From: Tulasnella sp. 424
Lineage: Eukaryota > Basidiomycota > Agaricomycetes > Cantharellales > Tulasnellaceae
NCBI GenBank assembly: GCA_019633425.1
Contig: WSUB01000139.1
Span: 47,615-111,614, forward strand
DNA length: 64,000 nucleotides
Reading direction: 5' to 3'
The position numbers were made by a program, and so were the translations under genes. Shown here one piece after another: positions 24,439-34,863 of the stretch (within the stretch, counting starts at the first letter, position 1; each line of letters begins with the position of its first letter). The notes below the pieces were generated by a model. That model was not told the DNA's origin, made no database searches, and was given only the letters and a program-made list of their open reading frames with translations.

Positions 24439-24989
24439 ATGCCAATCGGTGGGTTGAGCTAGTTCAGACACATTTGACTTGGGGAGCTAGCATTGCAAGC
24501 TGAATTTACGCGTCTTCTGCAGCACGACGTGCTATATCAGCCATCATCCAGTTCGTCAAAGACGTATCTTCAGAGGTTTGGGGAGCGGCCAAAGTGCTCG
24601 CATCCGGAATTAGCCATGCGGCCAGAATTGCAGTAGATGCAGCCAAGACGCTCTGGAGATGGTGGAACACCTACGTCCCCCGCTGGATCCGATGGGCCGT
24701 TTGCGGGGCCGGTATCATGTTAATCGTGTATCTCATCCTGGGCTTCGGCACAGGAGGTGTAGTGGCAGGTATGAAGACGTGGCTCGCAAGCTCTAATGTT
24801 CTTGACGGACGATCTTGCCTCCGTCAAGGCTCAATCGCAGCTGGTATCCAATCCGGAATAGGGTCTGTCTCGGCTGGAAGCCCATTCGCTATTATGCAAT
24901 CAGCCGGGGCCACTGGGCTCTTGTGGAAGGCCATGGCGGGAGTCGGAGCACTCGTCGGGGCTGCAGTGAGTGAGGTTTGCGTCAGGTGA
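24439..24989 (+). CDS. ISG12-like (IFI6/IFI27 family) membrane protein 2
   Basis: Exons 24439-24448, 24523-24768 and 24829-24989 give 138 residues. As in gene 1, a 10-nt first coding exon (M-P-I plus one base) is followed by RRAISA. The N-terminal extension (about residues 5-45) could form amphipathic helices. The shared segment WWNTYVPRWIRWAV leads to the hydrophobic helix LILGFGTGGVVAG, then SIAAGIQSGIGSVSAG and FAIMQSAGATG. The second intron (24769-24828) is 60 nt with no stop, so unspliced mRNA would encode a 20-residue insert exactly at the glycine-rich turn. It ends AAVSEVCVR, similar to the end of gene 4. Confidence 0.78.
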
Positions 24990-26036
24990 TTTGACATCCG
25001 CTCAAGCTCTACAAATATTCTAGCTGTCGTGGATTTTCCCCGGAAAATAACAACTATATGTGCAAGAACTACGAATAGGTCAACTCAAGGCACTTATGGA
25101 GACGATGTAGGTATGAGAGTGCGCCGAGGGAACGGTTGTGTGCGTGATGTTGCGAGCAAAATCTCATTCAGTGGAACCTGGTATTGCGCCCATATGACTA
25201 CTATGATATGCATGCAAGCGTTGGTTTATTACATATGAATATATGGGCTCTTATGCGTGTATGTTTGTGTGTCCGAGTTCTTACCCGAGACCGATCGAAA
25301 ATAAGACTTGTTAACTGAGTATAGCTATAGGGTGTGTCCTAGATCAAATTCTCGGGTTTCTCAATTTCACGAACCTCGAATACTGACCCCAAATAATTTT
25401 TGCGTAGGTCCAGACAATCTAAACGATTTCATCGTCGCGCAGTGTGTCGACGTTCCGCTCGCACGACCCCATTTCCCGGGATATGCTCCTGTCCATCAAT
25501 CTTCCGACGGAGTCGTCAAAGTAGCCACAGCACCTGCTTCATTTGGTAGTCTCAAGCATACTCATACCCAGATATTTCTCAAGGCCAGTCGCCCAGCCTG
25601 AGGTTCGCTCAGTCGACCCTTGATAATGCAATGCGGTCGAGTTCCCACACTGCTCATCTTTTCCAACGCGGAATTCATGTAAGGACCGCGCTTCTCCATA
25701 CGCTTTCGCAGCCAGCACGTCGAGGAGATCGATCACACATGTCGCGCCTCATGGTAAACCATAGAAGACCTTCTGCAAAAGGAAAGTCCTGGTCCTCCAC
25801 AGTGCTTAATACACGTTGTTTCCCGACTTGGTTAAAAAATGGCCCTCCCGTCGAGACCATAAAGCTTGAGACTTGATTGGATCATGTCCTCTCGATTCCG
25901 CCCTACCATCTGACCTTTCCTCCTGTCATCACTCCATTTATAAACTCTCTGTCCTGTAAGCAAACGTCCTCGCTTAACGTGCAACTTCATTGTGGATTGT
26001 CGGTTTACACATCTACTCTATATCATATTAGGTGAA
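24990..26036. other. Intergenic between ISG12-like genes 2 and 3
   Basis: No gene seen. Contains the duplicated 3' flank at 25290-25375 (see 23517-24438) and, near the right end, the TATA box of gene 3. Short ORFs at 25308-25876 are unrelated to known families. Confidence 0.45.
25937..25944 (+). promoter_or_regulatory. TATA box of ISG12-like gene 3
   Basis: TTTATAAA about 93 bp upstream of the ATG at 26037. The spacing is close to that of the TATA box of gene 4 (about 80 bp). Confidence 0.45.
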
Positions 26037-26424
26037 ATGTCGTGGTCATCAACCGTTTGGGATGTTATCCGGAACTGCTGGAGAGTCTGGCAATCCAAGG
26101 TTCATTGGTCGATCAGATGGGCCGTTTATGGAGCATTGGCGGGAGTTGCTGTGTATCTTATCCTCGGGTTCGGAACTGCTGGTATAACCGCAGGTAAATT
26201 ACTCGCATGTTCTACCTCGAGGGCTGGGGTGGATCCTGACGTTCGATCATTTATCTATAGGGAGTTTAGCAGCAGCCATCCACTCAATGATAGGCAACGT
26301 CACGGCTGGGAGCGCGTTCGCAATCATGCAGTCGCTCGGAGCCACAGGAATGCTGGCCTCTCTTATGCCACTGCTTGGAGCAGGGTGTGCGGTCGGGATT
26401 AGGGGCGCCGTCAAGAGTGTTTGA
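26037..26424 (+). CDS. ISG12-like (IFI6/IFI27 family) membrane protein 3
   Basis: Exons 26037-26193 and 26261-26424 give 106 residues, the shortest of the four. After MSWSSTVWDVIRNCWRVWQ comes the shared basic segment (IRWAVYG), the hydrophobic helix YLILGFGTAGITAG, and the family core SLAAAIHSMIGNVTAG and FAIMQSLGATG. A last hydrophobic helix ends in VKSV. The intron falls at the same codon (between two Gly bases) as in genes 1, 2 and 4. No 10-nt leader exon was found, but an upstream intron ending TATTAG just before GTGAAATG is possible. Confidence 0.78.
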
Positions 26425-27187
26425 TGACCCACATGACCAAGGAGAGCCGTTCGCTCAGTCTTATCCAACCAATCCTGATCTTCTGTACCTTGAACAAAAC
26501 CTGTACTCTCTAGCGCAGTTTCCGCCTCGAATTCCGGGTGTACGACTGAGGCAGCATATATATATACCAAGTCGATCAAGCACTATACCAGCTGGATCTG
26601 GATTTCAGCCATCATTTTTAGTGTGACGTCTCTAGATACTCGCATTTTGTACTTCAGCTGGGATATTAAGTGATATCGAAGTAACAAAGTGATGAAAAAT
26701 AGCATGGAAAAAGAGTATCGCCAAAGGGATAGTTGAAGTCCGTTTTCCGACGCGGACCGTGACGGCGGACACCCTCTCCCATAACGAACTTCACTCGACC
26801 CTCATAGATCAATCTCCTTGGATAATATAGATAGGGCGGCTGCATTGGAGTTGCCAGTACTATTGGCGCTGGCGCGACGACCTGGATGAACAGCCGACAC
26901 GAACGAGTCTCGGCCGTTAACATGAGGTTTAGCAACGTTTTTGTCCGAGATGCACAGATAATAGATTCCAAGCCTCTAATCCGGGGCAAACGGCATCTAT
27001 CAGAGCCCATCTTCCCGAAATTAGCAACTTTGGGGCCTTCGGCAAAGCCGGGATATTACCGCATACGGTGATTTGTGGACCTTCCATCCGGAGCCTGAGA
27101 ACTATATAAAACGAAGAGAAGCCAATACCTTCGTTCGTCAAGTACCGAACCTCTTTCCCTTCTCACTCTGAAAAGCGCAGCCTAATC
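26425..27187. other. Intergenic between ISG12-like genes 3 and 4
   Basis: No gene seen. It holds the promoter of gene 4 at the right end. A minus-strand frame of 114 codons (26666-27010) has no recognisable content. Confidence 0.45.
27103..27110 (+). promoter_or_regulatory. TATA box of ISG12-like gene 4
   Basis: TATATAAA about 80 bp upstream of the ATG at 27188. Confidence 0.5.
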
Positions 27188-27885
27188 ATGTCATTCTGTG
27201 AGTCTAGCAAGCTTTGGGTGACACCAATTCGGCTGACCGTTTCTGTAGTAAGGAGGGCTATATCAGCCCTCCGACAAGCAATCAAAACCCTGGCCTCAAA
27301 AGTCCGACGCACAGCAAAGAGTATTGTCCATGGTGTCTGCAATGCAGCCCGAGTCATGAAAGAATCGTTTGACAAGATCTGCACGGTCGTGACACCTGTG
27401 ATCGATAAAGCGTGGACGGCTTCAACAAATGTCGTTTGCGAAGTACAAAGAGTTATAAGTGAAAACGCTAGTCGCCTCTATGGCGTCTTGAAAATTAGTG
27501 TTTGTGAAACACCGAGAACTGTGGTCCGTGCGGTTCGCGCAGCATGGAACTGGTGGAACACAAGTGTTCCTCGTCCGATTCGATTAGCGACCTACGGCGT
27601 ACTTATTGGGGCTCCCCTTGGGTATTTGGGTTATTTGATTCTTGGGTTCGGATCCACTGGAATTATCGCAAGTGCGTTTTGAAGGTCTCCATGCAGTTTG
27701 CCTCGACTTATTCCCTTTCACGTCTCAAAGGGAGTCCTGCGGCATCGATGCACTCGTCTATCGGAAATGTGTTAGCGGGGTCCTGGTTTGCTACGATGCA
27801 GTTACTTGGCGCCACCGGAAAACTTCCTTGGATTATGTCTTCAGTCGGCGGATTTATTGGGGCTTGGGTTAGTGACGTTTGTTGA
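27188..27885 (+). CDS. ISG12-like (IFI6/IFI27 family) membrane protein 4, long N-terminus
   Basis: Exons 27188-27197, 27249-27671 and 27731-27885 give 195 residues, the longest of the four. It has the 10-nt first coding exon (M-S-F plus one base) and then RRAISALRQ, like gene 2. Residues about 8-105 form a helical, basic extension with repeated 'V-R/K-x-x' spacing not seen in genes 1 and 3. WWNTSVPRPIRLATYG leads to the hydrophobic helix GYLILGFGSTGIIA, then SMHSSIGNVLAG, FATMQLLGATG and a last helix ending WVSDVC. Reading on without the first intron also stays open, so the alternative N-terminus MSFCESSKLW.. is possible. Confidence 0.78.
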
Positions 27886-28450
27886 CACGATTGAAGACTA
27901 ATGGAAGCTGGTGTAGGACGCAAATATTCAGGTCGCCCAGCTCTTCTAAAGTCCCTCCAACATCGTGATGGTTTTACGAAGGCTCGCCTTTCTTAGGCTT
28001 GCCTTAAGCTTATAAGAAATTTCAATCTCCTCTGGGGTCCAGCGTCTGCGATGGAGCCTCCACCTTCGCACGTGCTGGACCCACATTAGTCAGTTTTTTA
28101 CCCGGCTGTATTTATACAACCGGAATTCGAATAGCATGCTCATGAAGCAATTACTCTAAAAAACATTGCATGATTATACGATGAACTGGGCAACGGGTGG
28201 GAAATGTGAGAGCGAATAAAGCCGGCGCATCCTTCAGATGCGCTACAACCAAATGCGATAAGTGATAGGAATCAAGTGCAAGGAATACTCAGATGAAGAT
28301 ATTGAGGAAAGAGTATGGAAATGATGCAGTGGATGGAAAGGAAGCCAAGAAGCAACTAATGTAAGTAGAGAAGCACGGAACGACGTGAAAGACGGTAGAC
28401 GGAACCAGACGATCTAGGACAGTCGGCTCTATAGGACCAAAGCAAGTTTT
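27886..28450. other. Intergenic, 3' sides of ISG12-like gene 4 and importin beta
   Basis: About 560 bp between two converging genes. It should contain both 3' UTRs. I see no further gene. Confidence 0.45.
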
Positions 28451-31400
28451 TTATCCTTGGACGTTGGTGGCAGCTCTGACGTTCTGCATCGAGGACCAGA
28501 ATATTAGCGTCATCGCCCATGGAGGGATTTCTCAAACTGACCTCTTTCGCCCACTTCAACGTCTTCTTGGTGTCCGGAGAGTAACCACGTCCCTTGAACT
28601 TGAACGAATTGAGAATCCATTCCTGAAGGAGCGCCTGGCGAATTTCTCCATTGCGATACCCGTCAGCAAGATCGCCGATAAGCCCGACGCCGAGCTTGAC
28701 CAGGGCCTCCGTTCTATCTTCGTCGGTAAGGGTGCGTTGCAATAAGTCGAGAATAGAAGGGACGTAGGGAAGAACGACATCGGCTGCAACGACGGCTAAT
28801 CATCAGCAACGGAAAGATACAAAAATTGCAGGGGAATGCTTGCCTTTGCCACCTGCTTTCAGAGCGGTAACAATACCGACATACGCTTCAATGATACCCT
28901 CTCGGAGTGATTGGATATAGTCGATCATGTCATAGTCGTTCTATAATCGATATACTGTCAGACCATCGTTTCCTGTTCAACACCCAGCTATGGCTTACCT
29001 CGTCCGCGGTCAAATCTCCGGCCTGTTTCAGAACGTTCATGGTTGGTTCCAGGAATGGCACGAATCCGGGGCCGATTGCAAGTGCAATATCACCAAAGCA
29101 GCTCAGAACGGAGATCTTGACTTGTCGGTTCAACGTCTGACTTTGAAGCGTATTGAAGAGGGTAGTCATAAAGCCCTGCGCGTACGCCTGAGCATGTTCG
29201 CCGAGGGCACGGCAGATATCGCCAATTACGCCGACAGCGACCGTACAGAGTTGGGAATCCTCCGTGGACTGAATGGCATTGAGTAGGGGTTCTAGGAAAG
29301 GACCGATGAAGGGTTGCATCTCCTGTTCGATAGCTGAGTTCCACGAGCGAAGTCAGCGCAAACACATGCAGCCGAACGAGACCCAACCATACCAGCTGCC
29401 ATGGTGCCAATCAAAAGGAACGCGTCTTCCAGGACAGTCGAGTGCTTGCCAGCAGCCTTGATTAGGTTGAGAGCATTGGTCATGATGCGTTCTGTCAGAG
29501 GCTTGATGTCGTGGTTCAATTTGCGAATAACGTTCTACGAAGGAGTTGTTAAGCGCGCTAGCCAGATGCAGCAAAAGCAGTCGGAAGAGACTCACAATTA
29601 GGATGCTACAGAAGTTGCCCTGCAGCTCGTTCCAGTTCATCCTGTCTTCGACCCCAAGTAACTCGCTCTGTAATTGGAGGACATCAGATTCGAACGAGCC
29701 CAAACATAGTTTCGACCTCCCTCACCTGCATCTGCAATAGCTGCTCCTGCCGAGCCAGAATGGTGAGAGTGATTGCTGATACTGATTGGAGAGCATCCTG
29801 TGGGGCCTGAGTAACATATGATCCCAAGGCTTCGTAGGCAGAAGTACGATAGTTGGCCTCGTTTGTTGGCCTAGGTCGAGGGAGTTAGTCCAAACGAGCT
29901 GGCGAGGACACTCTGAAAGGCTCACTTCTCAGTCACCCTCATGAGGGCAGTGACGATTCCCTGGTAATAAGGGGATAGAGCACCCGTTGGAGGAGTGGTG
30001 CCTTCATCGAACCCGTGTAGTTGGTCGACGAGGTTCATCAACGACCAAGAGCAATTCGCCGAAATTCTTGGCTTGTCCTCGACGCCGGTGATGAGCACCT
30101 GGAGAACCGAGCTAAGAGGAGGTTCATTTCTAAGGGACTGAGCCATTAAATCGCAAATGCAACCAATGGTATAGGCGGTCGTATCCTTGACATTGAGGTT
30201 GGTATCTTGCATCATAGGTAGGAGGATAGGGAGAGCTTGTTGAACGAGTGTTTCGAGCGCGGCTGGGTCGGGACCGTCAAGGATAGCGCCAAAGGCCATG
30301 ACAGCAGCCTCTCGTTGGTGCCAGTCTGCCGATTTGATGTTAGCTTCAATGAAGGGAATGACGGGTTGAACGATCATATCGCCAGTCGCCCGAGCGAGGA
30401 GGGACAAGCAGGTTCCGGCGGCCATCGAAACGTTCCATTCGTCTTCATCGGCATCTTCTTCTTGTCTGGTGAGAAGTTGAAGAATAATGGGAAGAATCTC
30501 CGGCAACGCAATTTGGGCGAAATGCTTGCTTTCGCGGGCTGGAGGTTCACCATACTCTTCCGCCGCCTCCAATATAGCCTTTGTCAGATGGCATTGAATT
30601 GATGGGGGCAGGACTCTCATTTTACACCTACCTCGACAGCTTCAATCGCTAGCTCAATCTCCTCCTCGCAAACAGTAGACCAAAACTCGATAGCTTGCAG
30701 CGCGACGGCGTCATCAGGTGCTTTCATGCCGAGAGAAGTGAGCTATCACGTCACACTATTAGTAACTTTAGAAGCCAAGTCATAGGAACCTCGTTGCCCA
30801 CCCCGAAGAGAGCCCTCTCCATGTAAAAGCCCATCTTGTCGTAATACAAGCCCATGATCCGGACAAGACACTCGAATGCAGCAACCTGGACCTCTGTGTT
30901 TTTGTATTGTGTGGCTTCGCAAACGACTTGCATGAGGTAATTTCTCTCGCCCTACGAGGTAATTAGGATTCATGTTCAGCGCACCTGACGGAGCAGACGA
31001 AACATGCGGTGTTGACTCACTTCGTTCTCCATGTTATCCCGCACGAATTCGAGAGAGTTGTACAGTGCCCTCAAGGCGGCAAGCTTTACGTCTTTATTAG
31101 TCTCGTCCGATCGAGCACCTTGAACAACAGCAGTAAGGATTTCGTTGGATTGCGCTGCCAGGACCTCTGGTTTCTGGCATCGGAATATGAAATGCGTTAG
31201 AACGGGAAGAGTGGTAGCACAAGCAACGTGACTTACAATCCCTTCGCATAAAAAGCCAATAGTTTGGAGGGTCGAGACTTTTAGGCTAATATTCGCGGTT
31301 TGATTAACGAAGCCGAGAAGGGTGTGGACGAGATCGAGCCACTGGCCACTCGGCAGTTCAATCGCAGAAATATTTGCGATTACTTGACCAGCATCGCTAG

Positions 31401-31928
31401 CTGCTTTCGCGCTCGATGAGGCAAGGGTTTGAAGTAGCTGTTGCTTGACCGAAGTCTTGATGCTGGGATCCAACTGCTCCAACCACCGCTGCGAGAACTC
31501 GTTTTGCCGGTTAAAGTCCTACGAGTCGAAGGAAATGAGCATTTGAAGATAGAATGGCTAATGGATCGAGGGGATATCATATGCGACTCACTCGACTGTA
31601 CAGGCTGTTCTTCAACGCAAGCCCGGCTGCTGTTCTGATGTGAGACGGTGAAGAGTCGTCGGCAACAACTTGTGCTAGATGAGAGACGTATGAGCCCTAT
31701 CCATTATTAGGACCGGTGTCAGTGTCATCTTTGCATGTGTACGAGAGTTTGAGGGACGCGCGCACATAGTCCATACGGGCTGCGTTCTCCAGCTGCGTTG
31801 TCGCATTTTGGCGGGTAGTCGCGTCTAGCACAGTATTTTCATCAGAATCGAGGTTCTAAGATTAGTGAGCGGGTGTGATTAAACTGACCGGGCGACAGAG
31901 AGTTGGCGAGAAGTTCGCTAGCGTTCAT
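28451..31928 (-). CDS. KAP95: Importin subunit beta-1 (karyopherin beta)
   Basis: A multi-exon minus-strand gene. It starts at ATG 31926-31928 with [13 protein letters not shown], the usual N-terminus, and ends with TAA at 28451-28453 after an exon reading WAKE then [10 protein letters not shown]. The long exon at 29922-30620 contains [20 protein letters not shown], the acidic [35 protein letters not shown] and [16 protein letters not shown], which are diagnostic of importin-beta HEAT repeats. The protein carries importin-alpha/NLS cargo through the nuclear pore and releases it on RanGTP binding. The size (about 860-880 residues inferred) fits the family. It lies head-on to ISG12-like gene 4. 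Confidence 0.94.
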
Positions 31929-32128
31929 GACGAGCAAAATACCGAGTTAGGGGTGGTTGGGATTTAGACTGGGAGGGAACGATCAAGGGAACGCGTCAGA
32001 AAAACGCGTCACGTTGATGCCGCCTTAAGTGATACTGACGACCTGGCTTAGTCCTTGAGGTTGTCGTGAGCGTTAAAGGTTCGTTGGTGGAACGCGGGCG
32101 CACAAATCCAGGACCTAGTGCGGTTCGG

Positions 32129-32518
32129 TCAAAGGGTTTCTGTCGGTAAATTTGTTTGTTGAGGATGTTCGAAACAGAACGACGCGTCGCCCAAGCAAAA
32201 GAAGCCTTTATAGCACAGAACAATGTGGAACAGCAACGCCTCACGCCACGCATCGAATGTGATTCGTCTATCGTCGTCTCGTAAATATTCTAATCGACGG
32301 CGATGTAGGCCAGAGTGTTGCGGGGGGTATCCAATAACTCGGAATGCAGAGTCAACTGAGGCCAGAAGCATGAACAACATGGCTTTAGGTTTCGCTTCTG
32401 CCGATGGGTCCAGATCTTGCACATCGTTCGTGTGCATAATTGATGCGGCGTGTTTTCTCAGACTGGGCACGTTTCCAGTGACTGGAACTCCGAAAACACT
32501 AGTCGAAGTTTGTTCCAC
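32129..32518 (-). CDS. Hypothetical protein between KAP95 and TFA2
   Basis: An open frame of up to 129 codons, not recognised; the ORF start (32518) is a GTG-type alternative, and an ATG lies at the Met of SIMHTNDVQDLD further in. The stretch SIMHTNDVQDLD..KAMLFMLLASVDSAFRVIGYPP..HRRRLEYLRDDDRRITFDAWREALLF has the look of a real helical protein. Splice-like GT/AG signals occur around it, so the true gene may have several exons. It lies in the roughly 740-bp space between importin beta and TFIIE-beta. Confidence 0.3.
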   Translation of the reverse strand: MEQTSTSVFGVPVTGNVPSLRKHAASIMHTNDVQDLDPSAEAKPKAMLFMLLASVDSAFRVIGYPPQHSGLHRRRLEYLRDDDRRITFDAWREALLFHIVLCYKGFFCLGDASFCFEHPQQTNLPTETL

Positions 32519-32665
32519 GCGGCTAGAGGAGAGGATGATAAAATGCTCGACAATGCGATTAATGATATCTGTCTATGAGTACCAACTGATGCACTGAGTA
32601 AGAGACGAGACGAATGGCCACAATAACGAAGCCTGAAACATCCCGCCAGTGTGCCGACGGTCGAA

Positions 32666-33854
32666 CTAGGATTGCCCGAATTTCTTGTCTGCGCTGAAAT
32701 CTTTGCGTAGGTCGATATTCGTAATATGAGTGTTTTGAATTTTGACGTTGCGATTGCCCGCTTTGGATTTCTTGTCCTTCTTCTTGGTGACCGGTTTCGC
32801 TGGAACCGCTTCCGAAGCCGTCGCCTGCAGTCCCTCCTTTTCGAGCGCTTTCGGAAGGTCAGCTTCAACTGGGTTCTTCAGCGAGTCCCAAAGTGAACGA
32901 AATTCTAATGGCCGAACAACAGTTAGTACAATAGAGAACGTGCGTTGAAAGACGGCACGTCAACTCGATGCGAGGAGACCCTTATTAGGCGTACCATCGT
33001 CAACGGGCTTCCCCCCCTGCTCGGGTGTGATCTCATTCCAAAAAACTTGCTTTGGTTCGTCTTTATCAGTCCGGATAACCAGGACCCTCCCTTGCTTCTC
33101 CAACTCCGTGATGTGGGCGTTTACATCGGGAAAGCCCTCCTTCAGGTGTTTCACGGATAGGCCACCGCCATCGCGACCTCGGAGATGAATTTCTTTCAAT
33201 AGTTCCTCTGGGGTTCGGGCGTGATAAACTCTCTGTCAAGAATGAGCGCTGTAATGAGCTCCAGACCCTCAATTCGAATAACAAAGCAAGATGTTCGCAC
33301 CTTGAACGAATATGTGCCGTTTATAGGATTCTTCTGTACACCCTCCGCGGCCTCGAACCTCTCGCGGAAGCTCGTATCCGTCTCAAGAGCCGCGACACCA
33401 GTCTGTAGGACAAGATCTTCCAGCCGAATGGGATTTTGGCATTTCTGATGCATACGATTTAAAAAGAAATCAGCCAAAGTATTCGAACGCCTTAAAATAT
33501 ACACCGACCTTGAGGAAATCCAGCAGGAGTGCCATCTGAGTCCCCTGATTCCGGCCTGTGCCAGTGTCGGCGGGTTGCGAATACACGATATCTATCCAAC
33601 CAAACCCATAGAGCAGGCTTCATTGACTAATTTCCCTTTGCTTGAAGCTGTGCTTTTCACCTACCTGCCTTAGCCTTCTTCTTCTTCTGACCAGGAAGCG
33701 CCATACTACTCGAGGCAGGCGAACTTCCACCACCGCCAAATGATTGAGGAACTGCTAGCTGCGGAGGTGGCTTGGTAGTTTTACCCCATGCTGGTACTTG
33801 CGTACTAGCTTGAACTTGGCGCTTGAAGTCTGAGACTGGAGGTGTACCCGACAT
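32666..33854 (-). CDS. TFA2: Transcription initiation factor IIE subunit beta
   Basis: A multi-exon minus-strand gene from ATG 33852-33854 (MSGTPPVSDFKRQVQ) to TAG at 32666-32668. The N-terminus is followed by a Lys-rich tract (GQKKKKAKA). The first winged-helix region reads NPIRLEDLVLQTGV and GTYSFK. The second reads EELLKEIHLRGRDGGGLSVK and HITELEKQGRVLVIRTDKDE, then QVFWNEITPEQ. The C-terminal basic tail reads KKKDKKSKAGNRNVKIQNTH and LRKDFS. This order matches fungal TFIIE-beta. It joins TFA1 in the pre-initiation complex, recruits TFIIH and helps promoter opening by RNA polymerase II. About 290 residues are inferred, in the family range. Confidence 0.88.
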
Positions 33855-34129
33855 GGTTGGAAGGAGTGAAGGCGGTCAGGAGTGAGCAGGAACGGATCCG
33901 AGGAACAAAAGCCACTTGGTCTCAAGGCCAGGATCCGAGAGTAGCGATGTGAGAAAGCCGGTACACTCTGATTCGAGTACAATAAAGTTGATATTCTGTA
34001 CGAGGTTGGCTCCTACCGGCGGACCAACTTGAGTGGTGGTCGGTCGAGAGTGGGATGTGGTAACGTTTTGCCCTCGAAATCCCACAGTGTGCTTATATAA
34101 GCGTAACCCCGTTCTGCTTTGAGTTGCCT
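33855..34129. other. Upstream region of TFA2
   Basis: About 275 bp between the TFIIE-beta start and the left edge of the gag-like repeat array. It should hold the TFIIE-beta promoter. No other gene is seen. Confidence 0.4.
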
Positions 34130-34609
34130 CAGTGACAGCGCTTGAAATCGCTTCATGAAGAATCAATGTCTGTGACATACTACGCACTGGCAGAATATTC
34201 CTTACTCAGCTCAAAAGACAGGGATTACTGTATTCCCAACGCGACCGCTAACCTTCCGTTTGCTGTATATATGGCCTTGAACGTAACCATCCAACTCCCT
34301 GGACATTTCCCGGAGATTAAAGCGACTCGAGGGAAAGCTTGAGTTGACACAATAAGGAATTCTTTATTGCTCACTCCGACTGTAAACATCATGACAGGGC
34401 AAGAGAGTCGGTACTTACCGAAAATCCAATAGACGGTCTCTGTGGCAGTAGAATAATGTTCTGGTAGTATCCGTCGGACGCGGCATATAATGTCCGACCT
34501 GGAGCATGGATACCAATTAAGCCTCCACGCTTAATTTTATTCAGTGAACGCGCATCTTGACCCCCCTGCTTCGTTTATCGCTGTTAACCCGAACGCGATG
34601 CCCCTACCG

Positions 34610-34737
34610 CATCAGGAAAACGGCCGTCTCAATTGGCTCAGATTTGGCTCCGGACAGAGCCGCATGGCATGGGACGGACCCGAGGAGTCTTGGGTTGTAG
34701 GGTACGAGGCGTCCGGAGAAAATCGGGTTTCCTGATG
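34610..34737. mobile_element. Small MITE-like insertion (about 128 bp)
   Basis: Compared with units 2 and 3, unit 1 carries an extra segment here in the sequence CTACC(G)GATGCTG. Its ends are inverted repeats: CCGCATCAGGAAA at 34607-34619 and TTTCCTGATGCGG at 34728-34740. The empty sites in the other units allow at most a 2-bp target duplication (CG). It has no coding capacity. Confidence 0.6.
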
Positions 34738-34863
34738 CGGATGCTGATTCGGAAATATTCTATCCTTTAAACGTCTCGTATTTATATTCGGTAGAAATGA
34801 GAATATTGCTAGTTACCTTCATGAGAGAAATTTGCCCAACTGTACTACTCGAAGAGGTCAATT

